Positions 16,847 to 24,953 of a DNA stretch of 64,000 nt are shown here, in pieces. A model generated the notes under the pieces. The model was given only the letters and a program-made list of their open reading frames with translations. It did no database searches and had not been told where the DNA came from. The DNA comes from Colwellia piezophila ATCC BAA-637 (lineage in GTDB: Bacteria > Pseudomonadota > Gammaproteobacteria > Enterobacterales > Alteromonadaceae). The DNA is taken from NCBI RefSeq assembly GCF_000378625.1, contig NZ_KB905176.1:32448-96447 (forward strand), in the 5' to 3' direction. Positions within the stretch are counted from its first letter, which is position 1. Every line of letters starts with the position of its first letter. The translations under genes and the position numbers were made by a program.

Positions 16847-17500
16847 TTAAGAGAACATTTTTTTAAAACTATCAGCCATCTTAACGAACTTCTCTTTCAT
16901 TGTGCGCTTTAAATCGATATCGACACTACTAAATATTGAAAATCCTTCAATAATAATGGTTGGTGTCGTAGCACTTACATGGCTAGCGACATTATTAGGG
17001 GCTGAGTTATCAATACTGGCAAAAATACAAAAAGCTTTAGACGCGACATTAATATTTTCCGGCACATAAATAGTATCACTACTAAATAAGCTAAACATTA
17101 TTATACGGACTTCTTGTTGACTAAATATGGCATCAGTAAAGTCGATTTCAGTACTACTAAACAGACTAAAATAACGTATCTGCTTGGCAACCTTAAAGGC
17201 ACCGCCACGATTGCTGCTACTAAAGATATTCACCATGGTATCGACTTCTTCGGCCTCACCGGCAACATAGTTCGGCGCTAAGTCTTGCTTTTTGCTTTCA
17301 ACAAACGCTTTATCTACCGCCAGGGGTAAATCGTTAGTTAGCTCAACAAGCGCTTGATGATTAGCCAATTCCATCGCTTGATCTAACCTGCGTTCAAACG
17401 CCTCATATGATATTTCACCGTGGCTATAGTTCATGATTAATTGATCAATCACTTCGCTACGGACTGTTTCAATGGGTCTATCTGCTAGGGTAACGGTCAT
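16847..17500 (-). CDS. DUF1707 / LiaF-like C-terminal domain protein
   Basis: The start is set at the ATG at 17500 (MTVTLADRPIE), where AAGGAAA lies five bases upstream; the earlier ATG at 17524 lacks such a site. The product is 217 residues. Residues about 12-60 match DUF1707, the short domain with YSHGEISYEAFERRLDQAM that is common in Actinobacteria. The rest resembles the LiaF C-terminal beta-helix-like domain, with repeated FSIFSSVDID-type segments. LiaF-like domains take part in sensing cell-envelope stress in Gram-positive bacteria; the role here is unknown. It has no clear membrane segment. Confidence 0.65.
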   Translation of the reverse strand: MTVTLADRPIETVRSEVIDQLIMNYSHGEISYEAFERRLDQAMELANHQALVELTNDLPLAVDKAFVESKKQDLAPNYVAGEAEEVDTMVNIFSSSNRGGAFKVAKQIRYFSLFSSTEIDFTDAIFSQQEVRIIMFSLFSSDTIYVPENINVASKAFCIFASIDNSAPNNVASHVSATTPTIIIEGFSIFSSVDIDLKRTMKEKFVKMADSFKKMFS

Positions 17501-17524
17501 TTTACTTTCCTTGTTCTTATACAA

Positions 17525-17954
17525 ATCCCACTAACTATGTGATCATTTCTACTTGCTAAAATTACCAACTACTTCGTTATTTAATAATTAACGCTGCATG
17601 GATGCAGCTTGTTAGACAATGCAGGAGCATATTGTCCTGAATAACTAGTTATCAAAGTAAACGTCTTGTATTTGGCAGTTTTTTCTACGTATAAAATAGA
17701 TCACCTAATTAATGGAACTGGTATATAAGCTTAAATTACTTATTTACATATGAGTAACACTATAACAAAGGTAGTAGCAATGACAGTGCCAAAAACATTA
17801 ACTATAAAATACAATTAGTTATATAAAAATAAAAAGTAAGCAATTATATAAATACAATTAACTGGTTATTTTGACTAAAATCAGGGGGATATAGCAGGAA
17901 AGAGCTTAAAGAAAGATTGTAAGATTTAGGACGAGTATACGTGTAGGTGCAAGT
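17525..17954. other. Gene-poor gap with two short hairpins
   Basis: I see no convincing gene. Two inverted repeats stand out: 17593-17608 (GCTGCATGGATGCAGC) and 17614-17635, whose arms are GACAAT and ATTGTC. A 22-codon reading frame at 17751 on the plus strand has no homologue I know. The gap also holds the promoter of the DUF1707 gene. Confidence 0.4.
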
Positions 17955-18006
17955 ATAAATAAAAATCACTCATTGACGAGAAATGACATGAGTCAATAAG
18001 TGATTT
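17955..18006 (-). terminator. Rho-independent terminator of miaE
   Basis: On the minus strand a 15-bp stem with one mismatch (plus-strand arms 17963-17977 and 17992-18006) is followed by TTTTTATTTATA. It lies 36 bases after the miaE stop codon. Confidence 0.8.
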
Positions 18007-18041
18007 AGCGTTGTGTAATACACCAAGAGAATAAGTAACGA

Positions 18042-18614
18042 TTAGTGAAGGACTGCGCGAATAGGTAAAGCTGCACAAATCTTAGCTTCAGCAATTAAAA
18101 TTTCTTCTAAACGTAGATCAACTTCAGCTTTGTCACAATACTCGTACGCCAGCTCAACAAATAAGTTTTTATGCTTTTCTTCTGACTTAGCAATAGCGAC
18201 ATAAAGATCTTTGTCTTTACCTTCAGGCAGGGCTTGTGAAACTAACCAAAATTTCTCATAACCGCGCGCTTCAATCACTGCGGCAACCAGTAATCTATCC
18301 ATCATAAAATAGCTGGTGCCATTACGGAACAAGGCACGGAGCTGGTTAATGTAAGGGTCTTTTTTATCTTGACCTAAGGTGACATCGCGGGCGACAAGTA
18401 ACTTTAATACTTGCTTGAAATGAATAAGCTCTTCAATAGCTAAGTCTGTCATCGCTCGAACCAATTTAGCTTTGTCTGGATAATGAGACAACATGGCCAT
18501 TGCCATACCTGAAGCTTTCTTCTCGGCTGCGGCATGGTCTTGCAAAAATAGGTTAAAGTCAGCCATAACAGCATCAACCCAATCTTGGCCAGTGTGGTGT
18601 TTTAATTCAAACAT
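18042..18614 (-). CDS. miaE: tRNA-(ms2io6A37) hydroxylase MiaE
   Basis: A 190-residue carboxylate-bridged di-iron monooxygenase that hydroxylates the isopentenyl side chain of ms2i6A at position 37 of tRNAs. Iron-ligand motifs of the ferritin-like bundle are visible: AAEKKASGMA (helix 1), AIEELIHFKQVL (ExxH, about 63-74), EARGYEKF (about 115-122) and SEEKHKNLF (ExxH, about 144-152). Length fits the short MiaE form of gammaproteobacteria. Own promoter and terminator; monocistronic. Confidence 0.93.
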   Translation of the reverse strand: MFELKHHTGQDWVDAVMADFNLFLQDHAAAEKKASGMAMAMLSHYPDKAKLVRAMTDLAIEELIHFKQVLKLLVARDVTLGQDKKDPYINQLRALFRNGTSYFMMDRLLVAAVIEARGYEKFWLVSQALPEGKDKDLYVAIAKSEEKHKNLFVELAYEYCDKAEVDLRLEEILIAEAKICAALPIRAVLH

Positions 18615-18753
18615 ATTTACTACTCTCTAAAACTTTATTTACTTAATGAAAATCACACGTTTTAAATAATGCAATTTACTCAATACAATTGGCGTGATTT
18701 TACCTGTGAACACCGATTAGGACAATAATTAATATGCCTAGAGTTGATCTCGC

Positions 18754-19389
18754 TTAATAAAGCACTTTATCAATTTTACCTTTATTAGTCGATTCTACTT
18801 TTAACTTGTTATGAAGCCCTTGCCAGGCTTTTACTTTACCGCCAAGGTTAATTTGTTTAAAACCGCCCTCTCTGGCGTTGCTGCTATCAATATCAAGGAA
18901 AGCTAACATGGTCAGGTAACTATTTTCATCACTGACATCTATGGTAAGTAAATCTTCTGCTCGGTCTTCAAAATAAACTTCAATGCCTTGTTGATGACGG
19001 TTATAACAGCTAAGTAAAAACTCGTCACTGTTAAGGTTTTCGTCGTTAAGTGGCGAGAAGACTTCATTATAACAACGTTTTAAGTGAGGGTTAAAACCAC
19101 CATCAGTGCGTTGTAAATTGACTATCATGCGTTGTAATAATTGCTTGATTGACGGCAGCCATTTTTCCGGAGGCCGAGTCAAATAAATAAACTTACTGTT
19201 AGGGAAGTGTTTATCCAACTTTTGATAATCACAAAATATCGGCGTATCGGCTAGTACCTGCGCCTGAGAAAAAGTGTCTTGAGTATAAGCATTATGTGCG
19301 GTTTTAAAACCTTGCTCTAACATTGCTAAGCAAACACTGGTGGTTGCGGTTCTGGGTAAACCTATGATAAATATTTTCTCTTGTGACAC
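18754..19389 (-). CDS. Sulfotransferase family protein
   Basis: A 211-residue protein with the 5'-phosphosulfate-binding loop near its start (IIGLPRTATTSV, about 8-19) and a second conserved stretch SKFIYLTRPPEKW (about 65-77) where the 3'-phosphate of PAPS is bound. It resembles the short bacterial sulfotransferase-like proteins. It would transfer sulfate from PAPS to an unknown acceptor. It is monocistronic, divergent from the CoA-transferase gene. Confidence 0.75.
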   Translation of the reverse strand: MSQEKIFIIGLPRTATTSVCLAMLEQGFKTAHNAYTQDTFSQAQVLADTPIFCDYQKLDKHFPNSKFIYLTRPPEKWLPSIKQLLQRMIVNLQRTDGGFNPHLKRCYNEVFSPLNDENLNSDEFLLSCYNRHQQGIEVYFEDRAEDLLTIDVSDENSYLTMLAFLDIDSSNAREGGFKQINLGGKVKAWQGLHNKLKVESTNKGKIDKVLY

Positions 19390-19617
19390 TGAACTAAACC
19401 CTTAAAATATGAAAAGACATAAAACTGATACATCTGTGAAATAGCAGTAAAATCAGACAAAATTACGTTAAAAACAGCTAATTATAACTTATTTCATCAT
19501 TTAACAAACACACAATTGACAGTGATCAATAAATACCTTATTTATGAGAGCATACTGAGTTCATAGCAAGCACAAACCTAGTCCATTCTGAGAGTAGGCA
19601 GTAGCCAAGGAAATTTC

Positions 19618-21474
19618 ATGACAGCACAAGATGAGCAGCGCGATAGTGTTAACTGGGCTGATTACCTAAAATCTGGCAATCGCATTTTTATCGGCTCCAA
19701 TGCCGCGGTACCTAATGCCTTAATAGATGATTTAATTGCCAATAGCCAAGGCTTGCATGATATTGAAACCGTCCATATTTTAACGCTTTCCGAAAATGTA
19801 TGGGCCAAGCGTGAACATAAAGACTTATTTAAGGTAAATAGTTTATTTATTGGCGGTAAAAATATTCGCGAAGCCATTGCCGAGGGGCGTGGTGATTATA
19901 CCCCTTGTTTTATTTCCGATGTGCCACGGTTATTTCATGAAAATATTTTACCCCTCGACGTGGCACTTATTATGGTCAGTCCACCCGATGAGTATGGTTA
20001 CTGTTCATTAGGCGTGAGTGTTGATATCGTTTCTTCCGCAGTAAAAGCGGCTAAATATGTTATTGCCCAGATCAACCCGAAAATGCCACGCACTAACGGT
20101 CATAGTTTTGTGCATGTAAATCAAATTCATGCCTGGATAAACGTTGCACAAGATTTACCGCAAGTAAAACCACCCGAAGTGGATCGCCGCAACGAACAAA
20201 TTGGTCAATATGTTGCTATGTTGGTTGAAAATGGCGCTACCTTACAAATAGGCATAGGGAAGATACCCGAAGCGGTTTTACGTTATTTAGGTAATCATAA
20301 AGACTTAGGTATTCACAGTGAAATGATCTCCGATGGCGTGGTTGATTTGATGTTAAAAGGGGTTATTAATAACCGCCGAAAAACCTACCATAAAGGTAAA
20401 GCGGTAGCGACTTTTTGTATTGGCAGCCAAAAAGTATATGACTTTGTTGATGGTAATCCTCACATAGAATTTTACCCATCAGAACATATCAACTCACCGG
20501 TAAAAATCGCTAAAAATGACAACATGGTGTCGATTAATAGTGCCATTGAAGTCGACTTAACCGGCCAGGTAGTTTCAGACTCTATTGGTTATCAATTTTA
20601 CAGCGGCATTGGCGGACAAGTTGATTTTATTCGTGGCGCATCGCTGAGTAAAGGCGGTATGCCTATTATTGCCCTGCCCTCAACTACCCGAGATGGCAAA
20701 ATATCACGTATTGTTGCCCATATCACTGAAGGTGGCGGCGTAGTAACTTCGCGCGGCCATGTGTCCTATGTGGTGACCGAGTTTGGTATTGCGTCTTTGC
20801 GCGGTAAGAGTATTAGAGAGCGTGCCTTAGAGCTGATCAGAATTGCTCACCCTAAATTTAGGGATAAACTACTTGCCGATGTCCGCAAACATTATTGGGT
20901 GCCGGAATACCAAGAAAGCTCACCTAGCTCGGTACCTGAACTCGGCTCAATTGAAATGAAGCGCTTTAATTTTGCCAATATTAATTATATCTTAAGACCA
21001 TTAGCGCCGGCTGATGAGCGAAAGTTACAAGAGTTTTTCTATTCCCACAATAAAGAAACCTTGATGATGCGCTACAACCATCACATTACCCAGATGACTC
21101 GGGAGAAATCTTGTAACTTGGTCAGCGTGAACCAACATGTAGATCTTGCTTTGTGCTTTACCAAGAAAGATTCTTTAGGTGAAGCGATTCAAGCTGTGGC
21201 TCGATATTATTACATTGAAAGTATTAATAGTGGTGAGGTTGCCTTTGTTATTAAAGAAAGTTTACGTGGCCGCGGTATGGCAAGTACCTTACTTGGTGAA
21301 ATGATCGCCATCGCTAAAATTCGAAAACTTGATAGCTTAGTGGCTTGTGTACGCAGTGATAATGGCTCTATGTTGAAAGTATTCGAACGTTCCGGTTTTG
21401 TCCGTCAAGCCAGTGAAGATTTTGATGAAGTGAGTTTAAAGCTGACCTTGATTGAAGAGTCAGTAGAAAGTTAA
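19618..21474 (+). CDS. Acetyl-CoA hydrolase/CoA-transferase fused to a GNAT acetyltransferase
   Basis: A 618-residue fusion. Residues about 1-430 are a Cat1-type CoA-transferase: HSEMISDGVVDL (about 238-249, likely holding the catalytic glutamate) and SGIGGQVDFIRGA (about 327-339, the CoA-binding loop). From about residue 455 comes a GNAT N-acetyltransferase, with the acetyl-CoA pyrophosphate loop RGRGMAST (about 558-565) and a terminal FERSGFV. Putting an enzyme that handles acetyl-CoA together with a protein or small-molecule acetyltransferase suggests channelling or regulation. A histone-deacetylase-like gene follows on the same strand, 183 bases on. AAGGAAA lies before the ATG. Confidence 0.85.
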   Translation: MTAQDEQRDSVNWADYLKSGNRIFIGSNAAVPNALIDDLIANSQGLHDIETVHILTLSENVWAKREHKDLFKVNSLFIGGKNIREAIAEGRGDYTPCFISDVPRLFHENILPLDVALIMVSPPDEYGYCSLGVSVDIVSSAVKAAKYVIAQINPKMPRTNGHSFVHVNQIHAWINVAQDLPQVKPPEVDRRNEQIGQYVAMLVENGATLQIGIGKIPEAVLRYLGNHKDLGIHSEMISDGVVDLMLKGVINNRRKTYHKGKAVATFCIGSQKVYDFVDGNPHIEFYPSEHINSPVKIAKNDNMVSINSAIEVDLTGQVVSDSIGYQFYSGIGGQVDFIRGASLSKGGMPIIALPSTTRDGKISRIVAHITEGGGVVTSRGHVSYVVTEFGIASLRGKSIRERALELIRIAHPKFRDKLLADVRKHYWVPEYQESSPSSVPELGSIEMKRFNFANINYILRPLAPADERKLQEFFYSHNKETLMMRYNHHITQMTREKSCNLVSVNQHVDLALCFTKKDSLGEAIQAVARYYYIESINSGEVAFVIKESLRGRGMASTLLGEMIAIAKIRKLDSLVACVRSDNGSMLKVFERSGFVRQASEDFDEVSLKLTLIEESVES

Positions 21475-21657
21475 TCACTATTTGATAGTTAAATTTTAAA
21501 CGACTTAAATATCCAGTGACTGTTCAGCTTTAAGCGTTACAGCTCAAGTAAAAGGAAAAAGCACGGAGTTGACGTTAGTCAATGAGTACTTTTGACGCCT
21601 TAATTGAACTTTAACGAGACAAGCTGAATATTCACTAGCTAAAAAAAGAGAATAACT

Positions 21658-22617
21658 ATGCCAGTTGGAATTATAGGCCACTACAGATGTGGCGAACATG
21701 ACATGGGTGAGCATCACCCTGAAAATGGAAAACGCTTAACCGCTATTTCAGACCAATTAATTCGCAGTGGCTTAGATTATGTCGTCCGTCAGTTTGACTC
21801 AAAGCCTATCGATAAAAGCTTACTCGCCTTAGCGCACACGCAAGAATATATTGATTTTGTTTTTGATAATGCCCCTACGGAAGCTAAAGGCGAACAATAC
21901 TTTATCGTCGGTGAAGACGCAGTGATGAATAGCAAAACACTGACTTCTATTTTGTATGCCGCCGGTGCTGCGGTTGATGCAGTCGATTTAGTCATGGATG
22001 GTACTTTAGGTTCAGCTTTTTGTGCGACAAGGCCGCCAGGTCATCACGCAGAACATGATAAAGGCATGGGTTTTTGCTTTTTTAATAATGTCGCCATCGC
22101 TGCCGCTTATGCCAAACAAAAGTATGCTTTAAAACGTGTGGCCATAGTCGACTTTGATGTCCATCACGGCAATGGTACAGAAGACATAATAAAAAACCAT
22201 TTTAATGCCACACCCAAGGATGACAAAGGTTACCTGTTTTGCTCAAGTTACCAAGACCCACTGTACCCGTTTGAAGTTGAAGAAAGCAATACACCACCTA
22301 TTATCAATACCCCATTAGCGGCGACAACAAAGGGTGAGCAGTTCCGCGAAAAACTAACCGCGCACTGGTTTCCAGCATTACACAAATTTAAACCAGAATT
22401 AATCATTATCTCGGCAGGCTTTGATGCCCACATCGAAGATGATATCTCACAGGTGAGCTTAACTGAGTCCGATTATCGCTGGCTCACTGATGAGCTTAAA
22501 GTTATCGCCAATGAATACGGTGGAGGAAAAATTGTTTCGGTACTTGAAGGCGGTTATGCCCCTAGCGCGTTAGGCAGAAGTGTCGTTGCTCATATTAATG
22601 GCTTGATTGGGAATTAA
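21658..22617 (+). CDS. Histone deacetylase / acetylpolyamine amidohydrolase family protein
   Basis: A 319-residue zinc-dependent deacetylase. The active-site pieces are all present: RPPGHHAEH (about 123-131), FDVHHGNGTED (about 164-174, zinc ligands Asp and His), AGFDAH (about 253-258, zinc Asp) and the transition-state tyrosine in LEGGYAPSALG (about 300-310). Bacterial members remove acetyl groups from polyamines or lysines. The preceding gene encodes an acetyl-CoA-handling GNAT fusion, so the two may oppose or supply each other; this is inference. AGAG lies about nine bases before the ATG. Confidence 0.88.
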   Translation: MPVGIIGHYRCGEHDMGEHHPENGKRLTAISDQLIRSGLDYVVRQFDSKPIDKSLLALAHTQEYIDFVFDNAPTEAKGEQYFIVGEDAVMNSKTLTSILYAAGAAVDAVDLVMDGTLGSAFCATRPPGHHAEHDKGMGFCFFNNVAIAAAYAKQKYALKRVAIVDFDVHHGNGTEDIIKNHFNATPKDDKGYLFCSSYQDPLYPFEVEESNTPPIINTPLAATTKGEQFREKLTAHWFPALHKFKPELIIISAGFDAHIEDDISQVSLTESDYRWLTDELKVIANEYGGGKIVSVLEGGYAPSALGRSVVAHINGLIGN

Positions 22618-22671
22618 TGGTGATTAAATATTAACAAATCGCGCGATTAAACCCCCACCTACCATAGGCGG

Positions 22672-22749
22672 GAATTTATTCGCGCTTTCCGTTAAGAGAA
22701 TTTATTCGCGCTTTCCGTTAAGGGAATTCATTCGCGTTTTCCGTTAAGG
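22672..22749. repeat. Three tandem 26-bp repeats
   Basis: Three copies of a 26-base unit beginning GAATTTATTCGCG and ending CCGTTAAGR lie end to end between the convergent deacetylase and outer-membrane protein genes. Copies one and two differ at one base; the third differs at two more. No coding role is seen. Confidence 0.85.
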
Positions 22750-22761
22750 ATAAAGCGAGGT

Positions 22762-24045
22762 TTAGAAATACAAAGCTAAAGATAGTTGTGCATGATCATC
22801 ATTACTTAAGGTATAGAGTAAGTCGTTTTCATCATTACTCTGCAGCAATCTAACATCAACACTGACAATAACGTTATCACCAAATCGACGATTGGCTTCG
22901 ATAAGGAAACTAAAGGCATTGTGATCTAAATCACTGCCTATGCCCATTAACAATTCACTACTTTGCATGTCGTTAAAGGCCAACCTAGCGCCTAAAAACA
23001 AGTCATTTTGCATCAGTGAACCTTGCGCGCCAAGTGCAACTTCACCGCGTGAATCCCAGCTGTGCTCCATCAATAAACCTAAGTCGATATTCGATTCAAA
23101 TACCCCAATAAAGCTGTATTCAAAACCTGCTTGCGTTGCCCAAAAATCTTCCAGACTAGTGCTGCGATGTATGCCCTCAAATTTCCATAACCAGTCGCCT
23201 AAGGTGGCTTGCACATCTACACCCAATTGATCCATTTGAGCATAGTATTGTTGTAAGGTGTTTTGCGTAGCAGGTGTTAGGTAAGCTTCTCGGTTAGTAC
23301 CATGAAACCAATACGCACCTAAGTCAAAGTCACCAACACTGTGAGCCCAACGCAAGGCCACATCAAGATGTTGCTGTCCCGCAGACGATTCATAACTGAC
23401 ATTTTCTTCATCAACCACTAACGGTCCACGTAAGCGCCCTTCTGCACCCGCATAAGTTCTTTCTCTAAAACCTGGCAGTAAAAACACATCTACAATGCCC
23501 CAATCATTAACCACAGATAAGTTAACCATTTGTTGGCCAAGTTTATCTTCACCATCAAAGTCTTCAACACCATCGGTTTGGTTGATCACATCAACAAGAT
23601 GTTGAAACTCAGTAACGCCCCAAAACTCTTTACGAAATCCAACACGCAGTTCCCAATCATCACTGGCATGGACATAAGCGAGTTCACGAATATCACCATG
23701 AGTACGCTGCGAGTCTTGGCTATCGACTCGATAAAAAGGCGTAAAGATAATGCTATCGTTGCCACCATTCCATTGCCAGTAGAGCTCGGTCTCTATTGAT
23801 AGTGACGTTTGACTATGACTCAACTGTTCAGGATAAAGCGCCTCTTTAAAAAAATAACGCTGCTCTATAGCAAGATTACTTGATGCTTCAAACTCAACAT
23901 CACTAGCACCCTCACTAGCAAAGAGAGGGTTACTAAGCAGTAAGCTTGCGCCTACTGCCATACCTATTAGTGAGCCGGTAAGTTTTTTACTTGACGACTT
24001 ATTTAAAGACTTTTTAAATGATAAGGACATCGACTTAACGCGCAC
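22762..24045 (-). CDS. Outer-membrane beta-barrel protein of the RND operon
   Basis: A 427-residue exported protein. A signal peptide covers about residues 1-44 (hydrophobic core IGMAVGASLLLSNPLFAS); the start could also be the second ATG at codon 6. The mature part has alternating amphipathic strands and ends in LSLALYF, with the terminal phenylalanine typical of proteins inserted by BAM. It overlaps the stop of the LolA-like gene by 11 bases, so it is translated as part of that operon. It may provide the outer-membrane step of the RND exporter pathway; the cargo is unknown. I do not assign it to a named family. Confidence 0.75.
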   Translation of the reverse strand: MRVKSMSLSFKKSLNKSSSKKLTGSLIGMAVGASLLLSNPLFASEGASDVEFEASSNLAIEQRYFFKEALYPEQLSHSQTSLSIETELYWQWNGGNDSIIFTPFYRVDSQDSQRTHGDIRELAYVHASDDWELRVGFRKEFWGVTEFQHLVDVINQTDGVEDFDGEDKLGQQMVNLSVVNDWGIVDVFLLPGFRERTYAGAEGRLRGPLVVDEENVSYESSAGQQHLDVALRWAHSVGDFDLGAYWFHGTNREAYLTPATQNTLQQYYAQMDQLGVDVQATLGDWLWKFEGIHRSTSLEDFWATQAGFEYSFIGVFESNIDLGLLMEHSWDSRGEVALGAQGSLMQNDLFLGARLAFNDMQSSELLMGIGSDLDHNAFSFLIEANRRFGDNVIVSVDVRLLQSNDENDLLYTLSNDDHAQLSLALYF

Positions 24046-24844
24046 GTTTTAATGAGTTACGGTTAAAGTCACTGTCGTTTAAGCCGGTTTTAAAGTTATA
24101 ATTCGACCACTTTAATTCGGTACTTTTACCATTTTGGTGATTGATCATTTCTTGAATATCAGCACGCCAATGTTTAGCTAAATATTGCTTATAGCCACTA
24201 AAGGTTAACGTTTTTAGCAGTGAGTCTTTACGGTCATAAAAATCGATTTTATGAATACGGTACTCTAGGGTATCAAGCCAAACGATACGACGAGTGTAAC
24301 CTGAATTTTCGTCTACCGGATATTGTTCAACTTTGAAGTTGGTTAAACCGTTAAGTTCTTCAACGCCTAAATATTTGTAGCTGTACTTTTCTACTTCAAA
24401 AGAACTTAAATCTTCAAAAGCAAACTCTGAGCCCATAAAAGGCCCAGATTTATTACGTGATGAAATACGTTTAACACGTTTTAATGCCGGTAAAAACAAC
24501 CATTGTTCATCGGCATCAACCGGATGTGAGAAGCTTAAAAAAGCAGTGCCTTTAACATCACGCGGTTTATTAAAAATAGTTAAACTTTTATCACCATCAT
24601 CTAATACTTCAAGTGACTTCATCTTAATTTCACGAATACTTTCTTGGCCTTGCTGGTTACGCAATAACATCACCATATCAGCAGTACTATCTTGCCAACC
24701 TAGATCGCGTTTTTTTGCTTCCATGGAAATATCTAAGCCTTTTTGCTCTTCTGCGCTTAGGGCAAAAGCAGCATTTGAAGCCAGCGATAAATTTAACGCA
24801 CTTATCGCTAATAGTGCGCTAATTAAGTTTTTCTTAGTGAACAT
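24035..24844 (-). CDS. Outer-membrane lipoprotein-sorting (LolA-like) protein
   Basis: A 269-residue periplasmic protein with a signal peptide (about 1-29, ending AFA-LSAEEQ). The body matches the LolA-like family found beside MMPL/RND exporters: WLFLPALKRVKRISS (about 115-129) and GPFMGSEFAFEDL (about 134-146), then a conserved RRIVWLD and SGYKQY. LolA folds carry lipids or lipoproteins across the periplasm, so this is probably the carrier for a hydrophobic cargo moved by the RND protein. It is the second gene of the TetR-controlled operon, 109 bases after the RND gene. Confidence 0.85.
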   Translation of the reverse strand: MFTKKNLISALLAISALNLSLASNAAFALSAEEQKGLDISMEAKKRDLGWQDSTADMVMLLRNQQGQESIREIKMKSLEVLDDGDKSLTIFNKPRDVKGTAFLSFSHPVDADEQWLFLPALKRVKRISSRNKSGPFMGSEFAFEDLSSFEVEKYSYKYLGVEELNGLTNFKVEQYPVDENSGYTRRIVWLDTLEYRIHKIDFYDRKDSLLKTLTFSGYKQYLAKHWRADIQEMINHQNGKSTELKWSNYNFKTGLNDSDFNRNSLKRAR

Positions 24845-24953
24845 AGTTAATCCTTATAACTTTTATCAAATTTTTATAAATTCTTATAAATGTATTGAGT
24901 AAACTTATCAGCCTTACACCGCTGATAAGTTTACTGGTTAGCTAGTGGCGTAA

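Noticed and set aside
17751..17819. A 22-codon plus-strand frame upstream of miaE terminator
   Set aside because: No ribosome site of note and no family resemblance; too short to support.
22940..23799. Plus-strand frames opposite the outer-membrane protein gene
   Set aside because: They are shadows of a real gene with a signal peptide, barrel pattern and operon context.
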